NCBI GenBank assembly: GCA_002254595.1
Contig: NJEH01000025.1
Location: 1-10,855, forward strand
Reading direction: 5' to 3'
Origin: Thermofilum sp. ex4484_15
GTDB lineage: Archaea > Thermoproteota > Thermoprotei > Thermofilales > EX4484-15
DNA: 10,855 bases
Part shown: piece by piece, positions 7,301 to 10,855 of the stretch
Layout: every line of letters begins with the position of its first letter
Position numbering within the stretch: position 1 is the stretch's first letter
The notes under the pieces: generated by a model
What the model saw: only the letters and a program-made list of their open reading frames with translations
Databases searched by the model: none
What the model was told of the DNA's origin: nothing
Made by a program: the position numbers and the translations under genes

Positions 7301-7502
7301 CATTTACGTGAGGATCTATACACCAGCAGAGGAGAAAATTAGGTTATTAGCCCCCTTTAAGGATTACGTAGCTGAGGAGACCAGAGCAAAAACTATTGAG
7401 TTAGTAAAGTCGGCTGAAGCTGTAGTTGGTGAGGAGGTCAGGAAATGGGTAATAGATGGCGTTAAATTCATAATAGGGATTACAAGGGAAGGAAATGGGT
7501 AA
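4329..7502 (+). CDS. ileS: Isoleucyl-tRNA synthetase (class I, archaeal/eukaryal type)
   Basis: Charges tRNA-Ile with isoleucine and edits mischarged valine, in the cytosol. The 1057-residue length is typical. The Rossmann catalytic core carries the HIGH-type motif PHIG at 56-59 (SETPHIGT) and GYDCHGLPIE from 86. The CP1 editing domain shows TTTPWTLPAN (225-234) and GHGEEDFEV (330-338, with Asp335). VLDVWFDSG (523-531) and VEGHDQIAGWFFS (557-569) are class I Ile/Val/Leu signatures. The KMSKS position reads PMHKS at 599-603, keeping the catalytic Lys602 and Ser603. Cysteine pairs at 184/187, 398/401, 470/473 and 510/513 look like zinc-binding knuckles. An anticodon-binding helical domain and C-terminal tail follow. 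The ATG at 4329 has AGGTG 7 bases upstream. Its stop overlaps the next gene by 8 bases, making it the first gene of a three-gene operon. Confidence 0.98.
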   Translation: MGVVGKLNRKFEPKRYEEEILEFWRKEGIYEQLRERPRKAKFYFLDGPPYPSSETPHIGTIWNKVIKDVIIRYRRSRGFKVTDRPGYDCHGLPIEVAVEKLLGFKSKRDIEEYGIGKFVERCKELALTNLSRMSEHFENLGVSMDWRHPYLTLDRGYIESAWWLIKKVWEEGLLERGLKVVHWCPRCETVLADYEVTEYRVLEDPSIYVKFPLVEQKGTYILIWTTTPWTLPANVSVMVHPDFDYAFVKYKGEVLIVAKGRLKEVFRELGNRYEVLKVVKGRELEGLKYVPPLLEEVPIQSKLKNAHRVVLSEEYVNLLEGTGCVHMAPGHGEEDFEVAMKYKLPVLMPVDSRGVFTEEGGKYKGLYVREANEVIIRDLERKGLLLHRDIIRHRYPVCWRCKTPLILRATEQWIIRVTKLKDRILKEASKVNWIPPWAGLHRFKNWLEGLRDWIISRQRYWGTPLPIWVCARCGNVKVVGSTKELEALIGRKLELRDLHRPWIDEVKLKCKKCGNVMKRVEDVLDVWFDSGIAFYASLGYPFKKEEFEKLWPVDFIVEGHDQIAGWFFSLLKVGVLGFGKAPYRTVLMHGFTLDEKGRPMHKSLGNFISPADVLKFERGSRDVLRLYLLQNIPWEDLRFSWEGVKQAFNDLNIIWNVYVFASTYMNLDRFDPCKWDISKLKGHLRQEDLWILSKVESLTYEVTNLMDKYLIHLAVRKLREFIINDISHWYIKLIRRRVWVEEEDPSKITAYIVLYRVLEKFLRLVAPIIPFTAEKMFIEVIKPVYNGRYESIHLMPWPEIEREFINKELEEDMEAVRELVELAYSVRMKAGIKIRQPLPKAVIITDDNSLIRAINRFKEVFLSQVNVKGLEFTNLLGSGKYLTIEIKAKEGKLKELEGKLVKSLQLSEVLKLIRGEEVKRRIGGTEVNLTRNEISVKLRVKENYVLGLGKRALLLLSVRIGARERGEGLAKDVIRRIQYMRKCMDLPVDAYIYVRIYTPAEEKIRLLAPFKDYVAEETRAKTIELVKSAEAVVGEEVRKWVIDGVKFIIGITREGNG

Positions 7503-8127
7503 GAAAGGACTAAGCGCTGAGGAGTTAGCACTTATAGCGTTAAGGGAATTAGGTTTCGAGGTATTGGAACATAGGAAACCAATAACTCTAAACGGAGTTA
7601 AGGTAGCTGAGGTAGACGCTATAGTCAGGGGAAGCGATGGCTTAAAATACGCAGTAGAGGTAAAGGCTGGTAGAATTTCGGTAACCGATATAAGGCAGGC
7701 TTACGCTAACGCTAGGGTAATTAACTTAAACCCCTTGATCGTTTGTAAGGGATTTTACGATGAAGCAGCACAAGCTTTAGCTACCTCTTTAAAAGTGAAG
7801 GTGATACGTTTACCTGAATATTTCCTTTTTACGATAGAGGAACTTAAGGATTTACTAGTTGGGGTAGCCGAGGAACTACTAATAACGATCTTAAGGGTAC
7901 TAGGAGTTCAGGAGTTAGATGAGGAGGAAGTTAAATTAGTAAAGGTTATATCAGAAGTTAATAACTTCTCCGAAGTAGCTAAGAGAATGGGATTAAAACC
8001 TAAGGAGTTAACTCAACGTTTAAGGGAATTAAGGGATAAGGGCGTTAACTTCTCTAAGGAGTTTAGGAGAGCTAAATTACAGGCTCTAGTGCTTAGGCTT
8101 TATATAGCTTTAAGGGACGGAAAATGA
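7495..8127 (+). CDS. Predicted RecB-family (PD-(D/E)XK) endonuclease with C-terminal helix-turn-helix
   Basis: Resembles the archaeal predicted endonucleases grouped as RecB-family (the COG4998-type proteins often labelled recombinase RecB); biochemical role unknown. The restriction-endonuclease-like core occupies about residues 6-110: an N-terminal helix with acidic residues (AEELALIALRELGFEV), then EVDAIV with Asp41, then YAVEVKAG with Glu55 and Lys57, and a helix with Gln68 and Tyr70 (DIRQAY), matching the D-E-x-K-Q order of the fold. Residues 150-185 (VISEVNNFSEVAKRMGLKPK and onward) look like a winged or simple helix-turn-helix. At 210 residues it is complete. Its ATG at 7495 overlaps the ileS stop by 8 bases and its stop overlaps the HAD start by 4 bases (ATGA), implying translational coupling. 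A link to tRNA or to DNA repair cannot be decided here. Confidence 0.78.
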   Translation: MGKKGLSAEELALIALRELGFEVLEHRKPITLNGVKVAEVDAIVRGSDGLKYAVEVKAGRISVTDIRQAYANARVINLNPLIVCKGFYDEAAQALATSLKVKVIRLPEYFLFTIEELKDLLVGVAEELLITILRVLGVQELDEEEVKLVKVISEVNNFSEVAKRMGLKPKELTQRLRELRDKGVNFSKEFRRAKLQALVLRLYIALRDGK

Positions 8128-8771
8128 AGTTCAAATTGGTAGTTTTCGACGTAGACGGCGTACTTACCGAGGTTGAAAGCGTTTGGAGATATCTTCACCG
8201 TAAACTAGGGACGTTAAAGCAGGCAGAAGTTAACGCAAAGGCTTATTACAATGGTTTAATAAGTTACGAGGAGTGGGCTAAAAGGGACGTAGCTTTATGG
8301 CGTGGAATTCCCAAGGAGGTCTTAATCTCAATAGTGAATAACATCCCGTTAAGGAGAGGGGCTAGGGACCTAATTTCCTTCCTGAAGGCTAAGGGCTTAA
8401 TAGTAGTAGCTTTAAGTGCCGGTTTAAGTCTAATTACGAGAAGGATAAAGGATGTATTAGGGCTCGATAGGGAGTTATCAAATGATTTAATTTTTGATAA
8501 AAATGGAAAAGTTAGCGGGGACGTAGTAGTTAAGGTAAGAGCAGATAACAAGGGATTAGTACTTAAAAAGTTACTTAACGAATATAACTTAACTGGAAAG
8601 GAATGCATAGCTGTAGGTGATAGTGAAGTGGATATACCCATGTTTAAGGAGGTAGGTTTAAGCGTAGCCTTTTCGCCGAAAGACATTAAGGTAGCTGAGG
8701 CAGCCGATGTAACTATTTACGGAGATTTAAGTAAATTACTATATCTCTTTAAATTAATTTTATCGAAGTAG
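8124..8771 (+). CDS. HAD-superfamily phosphatase, phosphoserine-phosphatase-like (subclass IB)
   Basis: Predicted magnesium-dependent phosphomonoesterase with an aspartyl-phosphate intermediate. Motif I is FDVDGVL (Asp9 nucleophile, Asp11 acid/base), motif II Ser99 in ALSAGLS, motif III Lys144, and motif IV GDSEVDIPMF (Asp166, Asp170). These align almost residue for residue with the 211-residue archaeal phosphoserine phosphatase of Methanocaldococcus (compared from memory), including a Glu at 18 matching its substrate-binding Glu20. However, the Arg that contacts phosphoserine there (Arg56) aligns with Asp55 here, and the motif IV Gly-Asp-Gly is Gly-Asp-Ser. The substrate may therefore differ and I do not assign serB. 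The ATG at 8124 overlaps the upstream nuclease stop. The end overlaps the convergent nucS by 12 bases. Confidence 0.85.
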   Translation: MKFKLVVFDVDGVLTEVESVWRYLHRKLGTLKQAEVNAKAYYNGLISYEEWAKRDVALWRGIPKEVLISIVNNIPLRRGARDLISFLKAKGLIVVALSAGLSLITRRIKDVLGLDRELSNDLIFDKNGKVSGDVVVKVRADNKGLVLKKLLNEYNLTGKECIAVGDSEVDIPMFKEVGLSVAFSPKDIKVAEAADVTIYGDLSKLLYLFKLILSK

Positions 8772-9521
8772 ACTCCAGTAAGCGTTACTATCGAATTTTT
8801 TTAATATACTAAGGCACTTCCTTAAATTGATCTTCCTGTATTCTAATCCAAGTTCCTTAAGTAATTTAAGGGCCCCCTTAGAAATGGAAGGTGATACTAA
8901 GATCCCCCTTACCGCCTTCGATCCGTTTTTCTTATAGTAGTTTACATACTTAAGTAGCTGTATTACAGCCTCCCTATTTGCTCTTTCCTTCTTTAACTCC
9001 ACTATTACTAACCTACCCTTAGCGTCTAAACAGCATAAGTCAGCGTAACCGCTACCGCTTCTCCGCTCTTCAAAGATCACCCTTAATCCCTCTTCTATTA
9101 GATCAGGTTTTATTAATATAGCCCTTTTTAAGTCCTCTTCATTACCGTACATTAGGAATTCCCCTTCATCTAACATCCTTGCAGACACGATTAAATCCAC
9201 CCTATCAAACGTTACTTCTATAGTTTCGGAAACCTTACGTCTAAAGGATCTTAATATGAACTTACCGCCTTTATAATCTGTAACTATTATCGACCCGCTA
9301 GGTTGCCAATTAACTGGTTCAAAGCCCTTAGGTCTATGTAATATTAAAGCCCTATCCTCCTTTATTATTAATATCCTTGTACCACTAGAGAGTCTAGAGT
9401 ACGCTCTCCCCTCGTATCTCACTTCACAATTACCTATAATTATCACTACTTCTTTACGATTAAGCCCTTCCCTTACGAACTGCGTAACTTCCTTTAAAGC
9501 GGGCTTCAATTCTACTCTCAA
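8760..9521 (-). CDS. nucS: Endonuclease NucS/EndoMS (mismatch-specific, DUF91 family)
   Basis: Homodimeric nuclease that cuts both strands around mismatched bases (or branched single strands), giving archaea lacking MutS-MutL a mismatch response. The 253-residue protein has the N-terminal DNA-binding/dimer domain with YEGRAYSRL (36-44) and EPVNWQPSG (68-76; Trp72 expected to stack on a flipped base). The RecB-like C-terminal nuclease has GSGYADLCCLD with Asp161, VIVELKK with Glu175 and Lys177, then Gln188 and Tyr192, each one residue beyond the positions I recall for Pyrococcus NucS. I see no canonical PCNA-binding peptide at the C-terminus. The TTG at 9521 fits the family N-terminus. It lies 62 bases inside the upstream methyltransferase gene, with a purine-rich AAGGGAAGGG before it, suggesting coupled translation. 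It is convergent with the HAD gene (12-base overlap). radA lies just beyond the methyltransferase, divergently transcribed. Confidence 0.94.
   Translation of the reverse strand: MRVELKPALKEVTQFVREGLNRKEVVIIIGNCEVRYEGRAYSRLSSGTRILIIKEDRALILHRPKGFEPVNWQPSGSIIVTDYKGGKFILRSFRRKVSETIEVTFDRVDLIVSARMLDEGEFLMYGNEEDLKRAILIKPDLIEEGLRVIFEERRSGSGYADLCCLDAKGRLVIVELKKERANREAVIQLLKYVNYYKKNGSKAVRGILVSPSISKGALKLLKELGLEYRKINLRKCLSILKKFDSNAYWSLLR
8796..8802 (+). terminator. T7 tract downstream of the ileS operon, probable terminator
   Basis: A run of seven T on the plus strand starts 25 bases after the HAD stop codon, inside the 3' end of the convergent nucS. Archaeal RNA polymerase terminates on U-rich tracts without needing a hairpin. 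On the minus strand the same bases are the A-run encoding Lys-Lys in nucS. Confidence 0.45.
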
Positions 9522-10119
9522 AGCGTATCCCTTCCCTTATGTAAAGCAATATTAGGTCGGCTATTTCTCGACGATCTATAAGTGCACTTAGTATAAACCC
9601 ATTACTTTTAAAATATTCATTAACTTTATTAAAAAGGCTAGAAGCCTTTCTAAGTAAGGTTATTACGAGAGGGAAACCTTTAAGTACTCTATTTACTTCG
9701 AAGGTAACTGAACGTAAATCGTCAAATATATGTATGGCCGTTATAATGTATATTTCGTCGAATACCTCCCTAAAAGGCATTAAATGAGCATCGCCTACCA
9801 CTAGCTCCGCGTTAGGGTACTTCCTTAATTTCTCTTGTCCTCTCTTAACCATATTAACTGATATATCTAATCCTACAGCTAATTCCGCCGTCTTAACTGA
9901 TTCTAAAAGGAAGTTACCGGTGCCGCAAGCTAGGTCCAGTATGGTACCTGAGGGTATTAAAAAGTCGAGTATCACTTCATACTTCCTCAATTGTTCAGTT
10001 GAGTATAGTTCGTCATATGATTTCGATAACTGATTATAATAACGTATTACGTCCCTCCTTTTCTCTAACCTTGGCTCCTTCATATCGGTTAGGGCCAAGG
10101 TGGCGTATTCAATACACAA
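9460..10119 (-). CDS. Class I SAM-dependent methyltransferase, substrate unknown
   Basis: Rossmann-type methyltransferase. Numbered from the TTG at 10119, motif I is ILDLACGTGNF (60-70), the acidic ribose-binding residue is in AVGLDIS (Asp85), and VVGDAHLMPF (107-116) is the adenine-contact region. TAIHIFDD (127-134) occupies the motif IV area, and RVLKGFPLVITL follows. An N-terminal helix with YYNQLSKSYDELY is common in small-molecule and unassigned archaeal members. The open frame begins at TTG 10119, but the TATA box at 10131-10144 predicts a transcript start near 10112. ATG 10083 (207 residues, starting MKEPRLEK) is therefore the likelier start; TTG 10098 is a lesser option. It is the first gene of a two-gene unit with nucS, which starts within its last 62 bases. 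Whether it acts on DNA, tRNA, protein or a metabolite cannot be read from the sequence. Confidence 0.85.
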   Translation of the reverse strand: MCIEYATLALTDMKEPRLEKRRDVIRYYNQLSKSYDELYSTEQLRKYEVILDFLIPSGTILDLACGTGNFLLESVKTAELAVGLDISVNMVKRGQEKLRKYPNAELVVGDAHLMPFREVFDEIYIITAIHIFDDLRSVTFEVNRVLKGFPLVITLLRKASSLFNKVNEYFKSNGFILSALIDRREIADLILLYIREGIRFESRIEARFKGSYAVRKGRA

Positions 10120-10130
10120 AGGCGTTTTCT

Positions 10131-10144
10131 AAAATTTATATTCT
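10131..10144 (-). promoter_or_regulatory. Promoter of the methyltransferase-nucS operon
   Basis: Minus-strand GAATATAAATTTTA has its TATA core centred near 10138. The expected start near 10112 excludes the TTG at 10119 as initiation codon and leaves a leader of about 29 bases to the ATG at 10083. No good ribosome-binding site precedes that ATG. Confidence 0.55.
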
Positions 10145-10303
10145 GCTTAAATCAATTCTCTTAAGCTACCCGCTACTTACATAAGATTCACCTTGATTAG
10201 TTAAACTAAATATTACTTTTATCTCCGAGTGAAAGAATACATACTAGGTATTTTCCTTAACTTTTCACCATTGCTTCAAAGTATACGGGCCTCCTTCAAA
10301 AAT

Positions 10304-10338
10304 AAGTTTATATAGGAGGGGAGTTAAATAGAGATAGC
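10304..10338 (+). promoter_or_regulatory. Strong distal TATA promoter upstream of radA
   Basis: AAGTTTATATAGGAG (10304-10318) is identical over 15 bases to the ileS promoter, and GATAGC follows 14 bases later at the expected transcript start. If it drives radA, the leader is about 179 bases; alternatively it drives a short RNA ending near 10460. The TATA core is also readable on the minus strand, but no gene follows it there. Confidence 0.6.
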
Positions 10339-10363
10339 CTTACTTAAGAACCTTAAGGAGATT

Positions 10364-10381
10364 AAAAATAAATTTATTTTT
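10364..10381. repeat. Perfect 18-bp AT palindrome
   Basis: AAAAATAAATTTATTTTT is its own reverse complement; the flanks (T10363, C10382) do not continue it. It lies about 30 bases after the predicted start of the distal promoter. It could be a protein-binding site, a T-rich pause or terminator, or an AT-rich opening element; the sequence alone does not decide. Confidence 0.7.
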
Positions 10382-10405
10382 CCCTTAGAAGGTAAACCAT
10401 GTGCT

Positions 10406-10460
10406 GTTATAGGGGAAGTTTAAGAATACTTTCATCCATCCCCTTTATAACTATATTTTT
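10406..10460 (+). terminator. Hairpin followed by U5: possible terminator or leader structure before radA
   Basis: GTTATAGGGG (10406-10415) pairs with CCCC at 10440-10443 and TATAAC at 10446-10451, with a two-base TT bulge. Inside the loop AAGT (10416-10419) can pair with ACTT (10428-10431). TTTTT follows at 10456-10460. This would close a small RNA of about 125 bases beginning at 10333, or act as a structured leader of radA. Part of the 3' arm overlaps the proximal TATA-like element. Confidence 0.35.
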
Positions 10461-10465
10461 ATAGG
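10451..10465 (+). promoter_or_regulatory. Proximal TATA-like element of radA
   Basis: CTATATTTTTATAGG is centred near 10457, which predicts initiation around 10483 and a leader of about 29 bases that includes GGTGA. A second candidate, CCTTTAAAATGGG near 10476-10487, would make the message almost leaderless. Which one is used is unknown. Confidence 0.35.
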
Positions 10466-10511
10466 TGACTCTAATCCTTTAAAATGGGTAATAGGGAGAA
10501 GGTGAAAATAT

Positions 10512-10855
10512 ATGTCTGAATATAAATTAACCGATATTAAAGGTATAGGGCCAGCACTAGCTGAGAAGCTTAAGGAAGCAGGTTTCCTTACAGTAGAGTC
10601 CATAGCCATAGCACCTGCAAGACTATTAGCTGATACTTTAGGAGTAAGCGAGGAAAAAGCCGCTAAGATAGCTCAAAGCGCAAGACAACTCCTTGGGATA
10701 AAGTTCATTACAGCAGAGGATTATTATGAAAGAAGACTTAAGGTATCCTACATCTCCACGGGCTGTAGGGCCTTGGATGACGTCCTAGGAGGCGGCATAG
10801 AAACCCAAGCAGTTACTGAATTCGTTGGCGAATTCGGTGCTGGTAAGACCCAGTT
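10512..10855 (+). CDS. radA: RadA recombinase, N-terminal part (cut by window end)
   Basis: Archaeal Rad51/RecA-family recombinase that forms filaments on single-stranded DNA and catalyses strand exchange. The 114 visible residues contain the N-terminal helix-hairpin-helix domain (about 7-60, with DIKGIGPALAEKL at 8-20), the FxxA polymerisation motif FITA at 65-68 that docks on the neighbouring subunit, YISTGCRALDDVLGGGIE (80-97), and the Walker A motif GEFGAGKT (106-113). The N-terminal domain separates it from RadB, which lacks it. The ATG at 10512 has GGTGA 6 bases upstream. The remaining two thirds lie beyond the window. It is divergent from the methyltransferase-nucS unit. Confidence 0.97.
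   Translation, partial: MSEYKLTDIKGIGPALAEKLKEAGFLTVESIAIAPARLLADTLGVSEEKAAKIAQSARQLLGIKFITAEDYYERRLKVSYISTGCRALDDVLGGGIETQAVTEFVGEFGAGKTQ

Larger units (their letters stand above)
10084..10511. other. Gene-free regulatory region between the methyltransferase and radA
   Basis: About 430 bases with no credible protein gene on either strand, between divergent transcription units. Next to the methyltransferase is its TATA box. Bases 10229-10268 can form a nested hairpin (GTGAAA/TTTCAC outside, AATAC/GTATT inside). A strong TATA promoter lies at 10304-10318, then GATAGC at 10333-10338. A perfect 18-bp palindrome follows at 10364-10381, then a 10-bp hairpin at 10406-10451 running into a U tract, and a second TATA-like element close to radA. 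No tRNA, C/D box RNA or IS remnant was recognised. Confidence 0.6.

Noticed and set aside
8264..8686. 140-codon minus-strand frame
   Set aside because: Antisense to the HAD phosphatase with all its catalytic motifs; composition is low-complexity Ser/Leu/Pro typical of shadows.
8124..8771. Naming the HAD protein serB
   Set aside because: A key substrate-binding Arg position is Asp55, so specificity for phosphoserine is not supported.
9999..10184. 61-codon plus-strand frame
   Set aside because: Antisense to the methyltransferase N-terminus and its promoter; no recognisable product.
10328..10423. 31-codon open stretch ending in LEGKPCAVIGEV, slightly reminiscent of the aIF5A N-terminal region
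   Set aside because: No ATG, GTG or TTG start, a stop immediately upstream, no ribosome-binding site, and the resemblance is too short to mean homology.

Overview
The window looks like a chromosomal housekeeping segment of a thermophilic archaeon, most likely Thermoproteota (crenarchaeal grade). The evidence is an archaeal-type methionine adenosyltransferase, an Sm-like protein, NucS/EndoMS, RadA with an N-terminal helix-hairpin-helix domain, an aIF2B-family protein and an archaeal/eukaryal-style IleRS. TATA boxes lie 20-30 bases before starts, there are short or absent leaders, several TTG/GTG starts, and heavy AGG/TTA/ATA/GTA codon use. I cannot name a genus. There is no insertion sequence, integrase, CRISPR, tRNA or rRNA that I can see.

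Layout. (1) 1-1008, minus: an IF-2B family (aIF2B-like) gene running off the left edge, broken near its start by a perfect 41-bp tandem duplication. (2) 1081-1692, plus: ogt, divergent from it, with interlocked TATA boxes. (3) 4072 down to 1689, minus: three genes, a metallophosphoesterase, an Sm-like RNA-binding protein and mat, each with its own apparent TATA box. The ogt and mat stop codons overlap tail to tail. (4) 4329-8771, plus: a tight operon of ileS, a RecB-family (PD-(D/E)XK) predicted nuclease and a HAD phosphatase resembling phosphoserine phosphatase, joined by 8- and 4-base overlaps. It is preceded by a strong promoter and a leader of about 110 bases that can fold. (5) 10119 down to 8760, minus: a class I methyltransferase and nucS, overlapping by 62 bases. 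nucS meets the HAD gene tail to tail with a 12-base overlap. (6) 10084-10511: about 430 bases without a gene, holding a second copy of the ileS-type promoter, a perfect 18-bp palindrome and a hairpin followed by a U tract. (7) 10512-10855, plus: the N-terminal third of radA, cut by the window end.

Genome maintenance is over-represented: Ogt (alkyl-guanine reversal), NucS/EndoMS (mismatch endonuclease), RadA (recombinase) and a RecB-family nuclease of unknown role. The nucS-radA association is known in Thermococcales as an operon; here the two are divergent with a methyltransferase gene on the nucS side. The other genes serve translation and RNA metabolism (IleRS, Sm-like, aIF2B-like) and methyl supply (MAT).

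I did not find a clear new defence or mobile system. The items most worth following are the frameshifting 41-bp duplication, the matched promoter modules with structured leaders at ileS and radA (possible leader regulation or small RNAs), the ileS/nuclease/HAD coupling, and the methyltransferase-nucS coupling beside radA.
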